DNA from: Tritrichomonas musculus
Lineage: Eukaryota; Parabasalia; Tritrichomonadida; Tritrichomonadidae
Length of the DNA stretch: 64,000 nt
NCBI GenBank assembly: GCA_039105265.1
Contig: JAPFFF010000011.1
Span: 3,472,001 to 3,536,000, forward strand
Direction: 5' to 3'
A model generated the notes under the pieces. It did no database searches. It saw nothing but the letters and a program-made list of their open reading frames with translations, and was not told where the DNA came from. A program made the position numbers and the translations under genes. Positions 31,205 through 41,307 of the stretch are shown in pieces (the first letter of the stretch is position 1; every line of letters begins with the position of its first letter).

Positions 31205-31900
31205 TAAATAAAGTTCGCATATAAAATAATTCAAAATTGAATATTGCATTTAAAAATTCAATGTATAAATTTATTTATATAATAATCTCATCAATTTCTT
31301 TTAAAATTTGACGATAAAAAAAAAGACCAAAGTATTCAATTTTAAAATGATTTACGAATGCTTAACAAATGACCAAAAGGCCCATTTGATTAGACTTTAC
31401 GATGATTATGGACCAAAATGGACGTGTATATCTCGTATAACAGGTATTAAAATATCAACGATCCGAAGCTTTATTTTAAGATATAACACAGATGGAACTT
31501 TAAGTCCTAAACGAGGTGCTCCAAAAAAAAATAACAGAAGAAATTGAAAATAATGTCATTGACTATTTTGAGAACTTGCCTGAAACAAGTTTAACCGTCG
31601 CAGCAAATAATTTTGGACTTTCAAATCCTTCCATCAAAACAATTCTCAATTTTGATGGAATTAAATACTTCAAAAAAGTCCCGATACCTAATTTAACAAA
31701 CTATCATAAAATCAAACGGCTTGTGGAAAGAAGTTAAAAAAATTCATGATTCTTATCGATTATTATAAATAAATTTTTTTTTAAACTTTTTGAGAGATAT
31801 AGTAACTTTTTAAAAAATAAAGTTCGCATATAAAATTTCGGTTTCTTTGAAATTAATTGAATTTTTATTAAGTTTATTTTTTATATGCGAACTTTATTTA
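31205..31900 (+). mobile_element. Internally deleted Tc1/mariner element (692 bp) with TIRs and TA duplication
   Basis: The body 31207-31898 begins AATAAAGTTCGCATATAAAA and ends with its inverse, with TA on both sides (31205-31206, 31899-31900), the standard Tc1/mariner target. Inside are the two N-terminal helix-turn-helix modules (about 31336-31520 and 31525-31735) of the transposase. The two halves are in different frames across a run of nine A near 31524, and the whole catalytic domain is missing. A third copy of the end sequence lies inside at 31816, in the same orientation as the left end. Confidence 0.8.
31308..31735 (+). pseudogene. Mariner transposase N-terminal (HTH) remnant
   Basis: The first part reads QKAHLIRLYDDYG, ISTIRSFILRY and SPKRGAPKK, a paired-like HTH with its typical linker; the second reads SLTVAANNFGLSNPSIKTIL, the second HTH. 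The A9 run near 31524 shifts the frame between them, and the frame ends soon after, with no DDE/D domain. Non-functional. Confidence 0.7.
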
Positions 31901-32243
31901 ACGGAGTTTATAACCCACCACATCTGAGAAAGAATGGAAACATTTGCTTAGTTTTAAGAATTTTTACTTTTTCATTTTTTTGTTTTTGTTTTGATTTTTT
32001 TCATAAAGCAGAGCAATTATTGCTTTTATGAGTTTGTCTAAATCAAAATACTATTTTTATAAAGGAGAATAATATTTGCGGAAAAAATAATAATTAGGAT
32101 TTAGAATCATTTTTTTTAAAAAGATGCTCTTTTTATCAAGATAATAATAAACGAGAGATTAATAAAGAAGATACAATGAAATGCGTCAATTATATTTTAA
32201 ATAAAAGAATAAATCTTCAATCAAAAAAAAAAAAAAAAAAAAT

Positions 32244-32598
32244 TTAAGGTTCTCCTTTCAAATTTAAAAGATTAAATTCAATGAGATTTCACAAATAAAA
32301 TATACATAAATATCATCTGTAAAAATGAATTAAAATATAAAATTTATGAAAATATATATTTTAAAAAATTGTATAAAAACATTTTCATGGAATATTATTG
32401 TTTTTATTTTTCTACTGATAGAAATCACAAAATTAAAAAATCAATAAAATTTTGAATAAAATATGATTTAATCGTCGAGGCCAAATATTTTTATTTTTCA
32501 CCAAAACTTTTTCCGAAAAATGCTCTATTGAATTATATATTCTATGAGTTAATTCAAAATTGAATAATCTACATTTTTTTAGGGAAGGAGAACCTTAA
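32244..32598. repeat. TTAA-bounded inverted-repeat segment A (347 bp between TTAA sites)
   Basis: TTAA (32244-32247) is followed by GGTTCTCCTT; the inverse AAGGAGAACC precedes TTAA (32595-32598). No ORF. The right TTAA is also the left TTAA of segment B. Confidence 0.75.
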
Positions 32599-33680
32599 GG
32601 AGGTAGTCTCAAATTTATGAGTATTGAAAAAATCATGCACAAAACGAAGCAATATTGCTTCTATATTATATTTACAATAAATTAATTAGCATGCAAGTAA
32701 ACATTTATATTCTAAAGTTTTTTAAAAAATAATTACTTTATTTCGATATTTATGAGTTGAAAAGTAGCTTAGGAAATCAAAAAAAAAGACGTTTAAAAAA
32801 TGAAAATAACCAGAGATAAAAAACAATTGCAAAAATTATAATGATGAAAATTTATGGTTTATTCATTTATAAACAAACTAATAGAGAGATTTTTCTAAAA
32901 AAATGAAAAAATTTAGAAATTGTAAATGATATTTTTAGATTTAGAAAATAAATTTAAAAAATCTCTCTATTAGTTTGTTACATTTATATTGTTAATTTAA
33001 TATTTCCAAATTAAAGCATTTAAAATGTTTGCTATGATTACTTATTCTAATTATTAAATTGAATACTATTTTTTTTGTAAACTATTCAATTTTTATTAAA
33101 TTTGAATGCGTAGAGTCCCAAAATATAAATTAATTATAAAAACATAAAAATCCAAAATAATATTAAACAAAATAATATTTTATAAAACATATTTACGTTA
33201 ACAAATGCTAAGTTCATTACTCTAAAAAATGATTTCCATCAATAATAATTGATTCGAAAATAAAGCTTAGATACAAAGCCTGAGGCAAAGCTCATAAACT
33301 TTGTTAATATTTCGATAAAATTAAAATCATCTCTCTTTGATTTAGAGTAAAAAAATAATTTGAGCAATTGAAATCACTATCAAGCATTTCAAGAATCAAA
33401 AATTCCAAAGAATTATGAAAGCGCATGATTTAATTGTCCATAAAAAATCTATTCTGGAAAAGAACAAGATTTATAATAACCAAAAATTTTCAATTTTGTT
33501 TTAAAAAATAGCAAACTTCATATCACATGTCATCATATTTTAAAGGAAAATGAAATATTTTTTTATTTTATAAATAAGAATTTTTTTGATGGCTAAAATA
33601 ATAATTTTATATTTTAAAATGATTTTCATATTTTATATCTTTTTTTAATCACTACATTTTGAAATACACTACCTCCTTAA
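32595..33680. repeat. TTAA-bounded inverted-repeat segment B (1,078 bp between TTAA sites)
   Basis: TTAA (32595-32598) is followed by GGAGGTAGT; the inverse ACTACCTCC precedes TTAA (33677-33680); the match including flanking bases is 15 bp. There is no coding sequence, and a separate 109-bp palindromic insertion sits inside. The right TTAA is shared with segment C. Confidence 0.8.
32864..32988. repeat. 109-bp palindromic MITE with 8-bp target duplication, nested in segment B
   Basis: The arms AACAAACTAATAGAGAG at 32872 and its inverse ending at about 32979 are perfect for over 20 bp. CATTTATA flanks both sides (32864-32871 and 32981-32988). An 8-bp duplication suggests mobilisation by a hAT- or MULE-type transposase. 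Confidence 0.8.
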
Positions 33681-34689
33681 GGGTCGAATGTCAAAATTTT
33701 CTGCCATTTAATAATTGTGAGAGTTTCATTCAAATTTTCTCTCAAATTTTGCACACCCCATAAGTACCTTCCCATTTTCGAATCATTTTTTCTCCTTGAA
33801 AATATATATCGTACACATTTATGCGCACAACGTAACGTTGCGCTTTTTTTGATTTTTGTTCCTCACGAGTAGAAAAGTTTGATTCAATTTAATGAATTTT
33901 CAAGTTTTTTTAATAAAAAAATATCTGTTAGATTTATGATAAAAATTAATTTTAAACTTAATATAAAAAATAAAAATCTATTAAATGAATCAATTTTTAT
34001 TATTAAAATATGTTTATATAATGAAATCAAATTGAATACTTTGATTGCATAGAGTCTCATTTTTTTTCATTGAATTTTTAAATTTTGGCGCCGTTTTAAA
34101 ATTAATGCTTTAAGTAATTGTAACGTAATATAAACTAATTAGTCACATTTAACTTAAGTAATTTAAATTTTTACCATAAAAAATTAACAAGAATCTGTTT
34201 TTTTTTCTCGAATAATAAGAATGAATATATTATATAAAAAGAATCTTTTGGTTCAGAGCTGAAATTAAGTAGTTATTGAGCTGCGGAGTGGTTGTTTATA
34301 TCGAATATTCGTATAATTATTTGTTATGCAAAAAATTTGAGCAAATATAAAATGAGAATTAATCATCAAAAATTAATGTATAAATTCTGTTGTTTTTCAT
34401 ATGTAAAGCATATTAATATGCGGAATTTGTAAATCGCTGGCTTTTGTCGGTCATTTTTTATAGAGATTCATTTGAATTAATTTGATCTTCCATTAAAATT
34501 GCTTTTTTTTTGTCAGAGTACCAACTACTTGATGAATCCAAATATGCAGGCTTTATTAGACTTGCTTAAATTATTGATAAAGAGCACTTCTTGATAAACA
34601 AATTTTATATTGAAAAAAATTCTGTTAAAAAAGTGAGCATGCCAATTTAAACTTTTTGAGAAAAAAATAAAATGATATTCGACCCTTAA
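33677..34689. repeat. TTAA-bounded inverted-repeat segment C (1,005 bp between TTAA sites)
   Basis: TTAA (33677-33680) is followed by GGGTCGAATGTCA; TGATATTCGACCC precedes TTAA (34686-34689), giving 12 of 13 inverse matches. No coding sequence seen. Confidence 0.75.
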
Positions 34690-35149
34690 AATCAAATCAA
34701 AAAAAAAAAAAAGAATCACATAATGTAATTAAAACTATATATAAAATGGTAGGAATTAAATTTTGTACTCGCTCCTTATCTTGAAGTAGAATAATATTCC
34801 TAGGATATTTTTGGCTCTTTTCATATTGGGCCTAATGATAACTATGCAGAATATAATATTGCATTTGATGAGTAAATTTAGTTTTATTCATTTTATATCC
34901 CATTTATTTAGTTGTAATCAATTGATTTTACCCAAAGTTTAACTCCCATTTATTTAGTAGTAATCAATTCAGATAATCAAGAATTAAATGAAAAAAACTT
35001 TTTTACAAGTTTTTTCTTGAAGTATTTAAATACTAACTAATAAAAAAAATCAATTACTTTCGATGTAGCTTTTATTTTATTCATATATAAAAAAAAATAA
35101 TATATATACATATATCTATGGATTAAAGACAAGTTTCTGATATTAATTA
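34690..35149. other. Gene-free stretch with a short direct repeat
   Basis: Contains TCCCATTTATTTAG plus TGTAATCAATT or AGTAATCAATT twice (about 34900 and 34945). No gene. Confidence 0.4.
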
Positions 35150-36847
35150 TTACTGAAACCTTTTTTGAAGTTTTGGAAGTGTAATATCATCTTGGATTGA
35201 TACACAAATCTTAACAAAAGTTGAATAAGCATTGGGATTTGTTTTATCAGTACGAACTCTTAAAGGGAACCATCCTTTAGTTTGAACATCAAACGAACAT
35301 TCAACAATTTTTTTATCGAAACCTTCAAGAATTGAAGGAGGATCAGCATCAAGGATTGATACTGGAATATCTGCATATGGTGGCTTATTCGATGACACTG
35401 CATTTTTAGGATATTGAATTCTGACGGCTAAATAATAAATACCATCATGTTCGAGTGCAATAAAATCTGATGAGTTAAGTTCAATCGGCTTCCATTTGAG
35501 AATTCTGTCGCATTGACCCATTATATAAGGCATTGATAATGGGGTAAAAATGATACCATCGGTTTTGTGAAGAACCTGATGTTCAACTGCATATTGAAGA
35601 TCAGCAAGTTGATTTAATGGCCATTGCTTTTTAATAGAGACACGAAATTCTTCATTTTGAAACTTTTCAGGACATTTCTTTTGCCACATTTCTCTAAATT
35701 TAATAACACCCTTAGAAACATAATCCATTCTTGTATCCCAGTCATTATCTATAAGATCTACTTCTTCAAATTGCACTATATCAAAAATAAGGAAGTTCAT
35801 TTTGGATAAAGGTGGCTCAATTTTTTCTTCAGAAACTAATTCGCCATCAAGTAGAGTACGTTGTAAATTTTCACCATGACGATTTACCAATCGAACATTA
35901 ACTTCTCTAAATTCAAGTTTACGATCAACCAAAAAACATTTACCATCAAGACATAACATAAAATATCTGGTACCATCAGACTTATAAGTAGCAACATAAG
36001 AAGGATCATCTGTCAGAGAATTTTCATTTGAGCCTGCTAAAGTAACGGGCTGAGATCCTGGGAAATATCTTTCAGTAGGCTTTTTACGGCACATTTTCAT
36101 CATTTCACTTTTACATCTAGCAAATTGATAAGTTGATGCTTTTACACCAACAACAGGTGCATCATCTGTATCTGGATGAATCATTTCCTTTTGAACAAAA
36201 TGCGGAAGTGTATTGGGATTTGGGAAACTCCATGAAGCTTTTGTTCCAACGGGAGTATCCCATGTATTCTCAAGACCGTATATTTCAAAAAGCTTTTCAA
36301 CATAATCTCTTTTATAAATTCCTGGATGTCGTTTTTTACTAAATTCAGTAAGCGCATCAATCAGGCCCATATGCTGTTCTTCAACTAGATAACGAACAAT
36401 AATAAATCCAGTACGATTGAATCCGTGAGTACAGTGAATTCCAACAACGTCATCTGTTTGAAATTTCAAACTATTGAAATCATCAAGAAATTGCCGAAAT
36501 TTTGTTTCATCTGGCGCTTCTCTATTACATCTGATCCAAAATTGTTTGATCTCGAATGTTTCATCATCAATTTTAAATCTTAAATCACTTTGATCATATC
36601 GAGTATTTGAATTTGCAAAAGAAAAAATGCATTTCAGGTGTTTCCCACGTCTTTTTAATTCCCTTGCAATCATTTCTGGTGTAAATTGATGTTTGTCATA
36701 AAGAAATTCATTCCATTTTTCACCGAGTGGAGTTTTCATAGGAATAATGGAAATATTTCCAACGTCAATTAAATCTCCAAAAGGTGGACACATGATCCAT
36801 GCTTCTGGAACCTTTTTTTCATCAAACATCTGTCTATTATCATTCAT
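35150..36847 (-). CDS. Bifunctional mRNA capping enzyme (RNA 5'-triphosphatase and guanylyltransferase)
   Basis: A 565-residue fusion. The N-terminal domain (about 1-195) is a cysteine-phosphatase-type RNA triphosphatase with HCTHGFNRTG (Cys139, Arg145 in the P-loop). The C-terminal domain (about 240-565) is a nucleotidyl transferase with motif I YKSDGTRY (Lys289 forms the enzyme-GMP bond), a DGEL motif III, a motif like EYIIIFDIVQ, KTDGIIF motif IV and LKWKP motif V. It removes the gamma phosphate of nascent Pol II transcripts and adds the GMP cap. The fused Cys-phosphatase arrangement is that of animals and plants, unlike the separate metal-dependent triphosphatases of fungi and many protists. 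The cap-methyltransferase is not in this window. Confidence 0.95.
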   Translation of the reverse strand: MNDNRQMFDEKKVPEAWIMCPPFGDLIDVGNISIIPMKTPLGEKWNEFLYDKHQFTPEMIARELKRRGKHLKCIFSFANSNTRYDQSDLRFKIDDETFEIKQFWIRCNREAPDETKFRQFLDDFNSLKFQTDDVVGIHCTHGFNRTGFIIVRYLVEEQHMGLIDALTEFSKKRHPGIYKRDYVEKLFEIYGLENTWDTPVGTKASWSFPNPNTLPHFVQKEMIHPDTDDAPVVGVKASTYQFARCKSEMMKMCRKKPTERYFPGSQPVTLAGSNENSLTDDPSYVATYKSDGTRYFMLCLDGKCFLVDRKLEFREVNVRLVNRHGENLQRTLLDGELVSEEKIEPPLSKMNFLIFDIVQFEEVDLIDNDWDTRMDYVSKGVIKFREMWQKKCPEKFQNEEFRVSIKKQWPLNQLADLQYAVEHQVLHKTDGIIFTPLSMPYIMGQCDRILKWKPIELNSSDFIALEHDGIYYLAVRIQYPKNAVSSNKPPYADIPVSILDADPPSILEGFDKKIVECSFDVQTKGWFPLRVRTDKTNPNAYSTFVKICVSIQDDITLPKLQKRFQ

Positions 36848-36933
36848 TCTAAATATTCTAATTCTTCAGACCACTTTTTGATTGAATTTTGTTTTTTAAA
36901 AATTCAGATTTATAATTTCATTTATTTTGAAAT

Positions 36934-36934
<1 letters not shown>

Positions 36935-36975
<41 letters not shown>
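36935..36975 (+). repeat. Homopolymer run of 41 T
   Basis: An uninterrupted poly-T tract between the capping enzyme gene and the aminopeptidase pseudogene. Long dA:dT tracts exclude nucleosomes and may contribute to the divergent promoter region. Exact length is prone to sequencing error. Confidence 0.9.
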
Positions 36976-36978
<3 letters not shown>

Positions 36979-37102
36979 GAAAAGATGATTGAAATAAATG
37001 AAAACATACTCACATTTTGAAAAATTCAACTTTTATTTCAAAACATGATCGTACAATTTTTTTGAAACAATATGACATGAGAAAATTTTGGTAGATTTTA
37101 AA

Positions 37103-38780
37103 ATGAATTCAGATGAGTTTTTAAGTTTTATAGATAAATGCCCAACACAATTTCATTTCTGTGCTTATACAAGATCTGAACTTTTAAAATTTGGCTTTAC
37201 TGAATTAAAAGAAGATCAAGAATGGAGTGAGATACCAAAAAAAGCTTTTTTATTCGAGATGAAAGAGAAGTTGTTGCATAGAATGATTTTGGACATAAAA
37301 GAGCAATTATTGCAGGTGCTCATTGTGATTTTCCTTGTATAATTTTAAAACCTAATTTTGATGAAGTACTCGGAGGATATAGAAGATGTAGATGCAACAC
37401 TTATGGATCAGGTTTGTGGTACTCATGGTTTGACAGAAATCTTAAATTGGTTGGAAGAGTTTTAATAAAATGCTTTGAAGACGAAAAAGAGAAAATAAAA
37501 TCCGTACTTTTTGATTCAAAAATCGGAATAGCAACAACACCATGCCTTGCACCTCATTTGGATCCTGGATTAAGATCACGAAGCCCAATAAGTGCTGACA
37601 TCAATTTAATTCCAATATATGGAATCGAATCACAAACTCCTCCTCTTCTCGAATACATTGGATCAAAACTTAATATAGATACAAAAGACATTGTTTCTTA
37701 TGATCTTCATTTTATTGATTTAGAACCGCCAACTGAGTTATTCGAACAAAATAACTCAATTATTCACTCACAAAGGCTTAATGGACTTCAAAATTCTTAT
37801 GCAGTTCTCAAATCATTTATTAATTCGACTCCTGATGAAGGCACAACTAGTATGATAACAATCTTTGATAATGAAATTACAGGAAACAAAACTAGAACAA
37901 GCGCCGGATCAAATATAATAGATTAAACTCTTCGACGAATATTGCAATTAAACAATGGTGATTTACGTTGCTTTAAAGCTAATTCATTTTTTGTAAATTG
38001 TAAATCTTTTCACGCACAGAATCCTAATTTTTCTGGAAATTGAATTTTTCGAGATATTTGCCTTGGAAATGGAATTTGCATGCAAAGAAGTTCCTCTATC
38101 AAATCAGTTTCGAGCCCGAAAAATGATTTTACCGTTCAAAAAGCTATCAAAAGAATTTTATTCGAATCAGCAATTGAAGGAAATGAAGATGATCAAAGTT
38201 CAAATCAGCGAAATTTGCCAAATTATGGAGATTGGTATCGTAATAGGTCTCAACTCTCTTCACATCGGATATCACGAAGGGAAACTCCTAAAGAAGCAAC
38301 TGAAGAAGATGATAATCAAAGAGAATTTAGTTACATTTTCACTACTAATTTAGAACAATTTGATGATAAAGATTATCCATACTTGTCGAAGAAAATTCAT
38401 GAAGTTAACAAATCATTTCAGAAATCAAAACAAGGAAACGGAAATACAAATGAAAAAGAAAAAAAAATAATAAATCAGAAAACAATAATGAACAAGAAAA
38501 AGGAAACGAACAAATTCAAGAAAACAAAAATTCTAATATTATTGATCGTGCTAAGCCTTTTCAAAATATACCAGCACAATCATATTCAAATAAAGGAGAA
38601 AATGCATTGTTAGGAGCTTTAATTGAAAATAATACTGGGATCTTATCTGTTGATATTGGAACACCAATAATTGGAATGAATTCAATTCGTGAGCTTGGCT
38701 CTTTTAATGATATTAAGTATGAATATGATATATTGCTTGAACTTTTTACTAATTTTTCAACATATTCTTTTCTTTTTTAA
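37103..38780 (+). pseudogene. Decayed aspartyl aminopeptidase (M18, DNPEP-like)
   Basis: Pieces of one M18 protein occur in order on the plus strand: SFIDKCPTQFHFCAY (start near 37103), AGAHCDFPC with the first zinc-ligand His (about 37313), NTYGSGLWYSWFDRNLKLVGRV (two adjoining pieces at about 37397-37465), APHLD, NLIPI, FDNEITGN where active enzymes have DNEEVGS, SFFVNCKSFHAQNPNF, and near the end DIGTPIIGMNSIRELG. Several frameshifts and stops separate them, and a charged Asn/Lys-rich insertion interrupts the last third (about 38170-38600). The metal-binding Asp in R-L-D-N-L is replaced (RLNGL). Therefore a dead host gene rather than sequencing error alone. Confidence 0.85.
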
Positions 38781-38957
38781 ATTATAAAAAATTATTTTAT
38801 GTTATAAAAATGAATAAATATATATTACATATAAGTATATTGATTCGTTTTTATAAATGAAACAAGGTTTTAAGCTTTTTTGTAACATCATATTCTCGAC
38901 TTTTATTTTGATGGAAACTAAATATTTGACTAAGCATTATTTTTTACATAAAAAACA

Positions 38958-39263
38958 TTACGATTTTTCTGGATCAAATAAGTAACCTAATGATGGGTTT
39001 GGTAAAGGTAAATCACTTTCTTTCTCATCATATTTCATATGTGGTGAATAAAGTTGCAAAACAGCATCTTCACTAACTTCGCATGATGAGTATGTAAAAG
39101 AATCATCAAGAAACCTATTTCTGAAAAATAATCTCATTCCATCTCTTTGAATACCTTCTTGCTCAGAAACTTTATCCAAAATAGTTGATATTTTATCGTT
39201 TTGATCAATTTCGATTATATAATATTCTCGGTCTTTAATATCAAAAATTTGTATTTCGATCAT
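38958..39263 (-). CDS. Small ubiquitin-like-domain protein
   Basis: A 101-residue protein consisting of one beta-grasp ubiquitin-like fold (residues about 1-73: IEIQIFDIKD, then ISTILDKVSEQEGI, RLFFRNRFLDD, VLQLY) and a short acidic/Pro tail ending SLGYLFDPEKS. It has no C-terminal Gly-Gly, so it is unlikely to be conjugated; it may act as a protein-interaction module. It is divergently oriented to the ubiquilin-like gene, with only 112 bp between the two ATGs. Confidence 0.75.
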   Translation of the reverse strand: MIEIQIFDIKDREYYIIEIDQNDKISTILDKVSEQEGIQRDGMRLFFRNRFLDDSFTYSSCEVSEDAVLQLYSPHMKYDEKESDLPLPNPSLGYLFDPEKS

Positions 39264-39375
39264 TTAAAATTTCCTTTATTGAAATTTTGTCATTTTTGAA
39301 AATTAAAAATAAATAAACTTTTCGGCTTTTTGAAAAATATTTACGTTGTATAATTTTCTGAGTTATAAAATTAAA

Positions 39376-41307
39376 ATGCGAATAATCATACGAAGTCTAC
39401 GCGATAATCCTTTTTTTATTGAAGTAGATGAGCAAGCAACAATATTTTGTGTTAAATCAGCTATTTTCCAGATCAATGGAGTCTTTCCTTCACATCAATC
39501 AATAATTTATCAAGGTAATGTCTTATCAAACGAAACAACGCTTCCATCGCTTAATTTTCCAACAAATAAGCAAGCTTCCTTATATTTGGTAATTTCAAAA
39601 AAGCAGCGCGAACGTCTACAGGAAGAGCAAGAACAAAAAGAAAGTTACTCATCTAAATCTTTGCTTGATTCACATCCTAAACCAGATTTGTTTTCTTCAT
39701 CACCAAATTCGATTAATCAAGGATTAGGTATTCAAAACAATGCCTGCTTTGACTCAATTATGAAAAATATTACCGACAAGTCGCCCAATTTTAGCCATGC
39801 TCTTAATGATAAAGAAGCTTTATATGAAAGCTACGATGCATTTAGAGATCCGGGAAAACGCCTAGAACTACTTAAATCAATCGACCGTACTTTGAATCTT
39901 GTTGAATCTAAAGCTGGCTGCTACCGAGACATTATTGAACATCAAAGACTTGTTACAGAAGCTGTTGATGATGCAATTGATAAATACATGCATGAAGTTA
40001 ATCCAAAATATTATGAAACTCTTAATAAAACAGTTATTCCAGAAAAGCCACTTGATGCCCCTTCATGTGAGCCCATAGAAATGGATTTAAATCAATCCGA
40101 GAACTTTATGGATAGCTTACTTCAACGCCAACTGATGCTTGTTATGACTTTGCCAAATGGAACACAAAAATTAGTTACAGTTAAAAAAAATATCGATGCA
40201 GTTCTAAAAATTATGCAGTTGATGGCGAATTTACAGGAAAAATCTCAAAAAAATAAAATGAAAAAAGATAATGAAAACCTAAAACCTATCAATAGTTTTT
40301 TTGGTACTGAAAATAATACTTCTTCATTTGATTTTGATACCAATAACGATTCATGTGATAACGATAATTCCAACGAAAATGAAGGCAACTTCGGTTTTGG
40401 AAATGGATTGAAACAATTAGAAATTGATAATCAATTAAATTTATTAAAAATATTAATGATGTCAATTTTAAGTGATGAAAACAGAGATAATAATAATAAT
40501 GATAATGAAAATAAAAGCAACCCTTTTTTTCATTCGGGTGTTGACAATAACAAAAATGACAACCTTTTCGATGAAGAATTTGAATCAGGTTCCAATCGAA
40601 ATAATCAATCTATTTTTGGATGGAATGGCTTATTTGGTGAAAATAGCTCTAAAAACAACAAAACAAAAAATAATTTGAACAATAATACTTTCCAAAAACA
40701 ACCCAAATATGAACAAGTTTTTCATAAATCTGAACCATCACCTCCACCAACTCAATCAAGTCAACTCTTATTTGATATGGATTCTGAAACTGATTCACAA
40801 TCTAATTTTTGTTTTAGTTCGAATTCAGATTTTCAATCTTTTGATGAAGACGATGATTGCTTTTTCAATAATGATTACTTTACCAAGAATAGCCCGACAT
40901 CATTCAACTCAGGCAGTTTTGTCCAACCACGCTCTAATGGCCATCGAAATACTACCTATTATTCGCCAACTGCTGACTCTATTCGAACTACTAGGGAAGA
41001 GAGAAAATCAATTTTGGATTACAAAAATGAAAAAAGATTTAATTTTAACTGCGATGAATCCAATAATAATAACAATAATAGCGATGAAAATGTTATGGAA
41101 GATCAAAATGATATAGAGGAAAAGAGAAGAAAAGGATGGAAAATGATTTATGATTTGGTTAATACTAGCCAAGGTTGCGATCTTGAAGAAGAAGAAGAAC
41201 AAAATATAAAAGATAATAATAACAATAATCATGATAATGATGAATATCAAAATACTTTTAATTTTAATGAAGACGAAGATGATAGCAGTGATATTAGCAT
41301 TGATTAA
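39376..41307 (+). CDS. Ubiquilin/Dsk2-like protein (N-terminal UBL, STI1-like region, no evident UBA)
   Basis: A 643-residue protein from the first ATG at 39376. Residues 1-75 form a ubiquitin-like domain (IIIRSLRDNPFFIEV...IIYQGNVLSNETTL). About residues 125-200 match the STI1 region of ubiquilins: FSHALNDKEAL, DPGKRLELLKSIDRTLNLVES and a Gly-Cys-Tyr turn, parallel to the family's [29 protein letters not shown] pattern. The rest is Asn/Asp/Ser-rich low complexity. Ubiquilins shuttle ubiquitinated or hydrophobic clients to the proteasome; the usual C-terminal UBA is not seen, so client ubiquitin binding may be lost or supplied otherwise. The shared UBL with its divergent neighbour is notable. 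Confidence 0.8.
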   Translation: MRIIIRSLRDNPFFIEVDEQATIFCVKSAIFQINGVFPSHQSIIYQGNVLSNETTLPSLNFPTNKQASLYLVISKKQRERLQEEQEQKESYSSKSLLDSHPKPDLFSSSPNSINQGLGIQNNACFDSIMKNITDKSPNFSHALNDKEALYESYDAFRDPGKRLELLKSIDRTLNLVESKAGCYRDIIEHQRLVTEAVDDAIDKYMHEVNPKYYETLNKTVIPEKPLDAPSCEPIEMDLNQSENFMDSLLQRQLMLVMTLPNGTQKLVTVKKNIDAVLKIMQLMANLQEKSQKNKMKKDNENLKPINSFFGTENNTSSFDFDTNNDSCDNDNSNENEGNFGFGNGLKQLEIDNQLNLLKILMMSILSDENRDNNNNDNENKSNPFFHSGVDNNKNDNLFDEEFESGSNRNNQSIFGWNGLFGENSSKNNKTKNNLNNNTFQKQPKYEQVFHKSEPSPPPTQSSQLLFDMDSETDSQSNFCFSSNSDFQSFDEDDDCFFNNDYFTKNSPTSFNSGSFVQPRSNGHRNTTYYSPTADSIRTTREERKSILDYKNEKRFNFNCDESNNNNNNSDENVMEDQNDIEEKRRKGWKMIYDLVNTSQGCDLEEEEEQNIKDNNNNNHDNDEYQNTFNFNEDEDDSSDISID

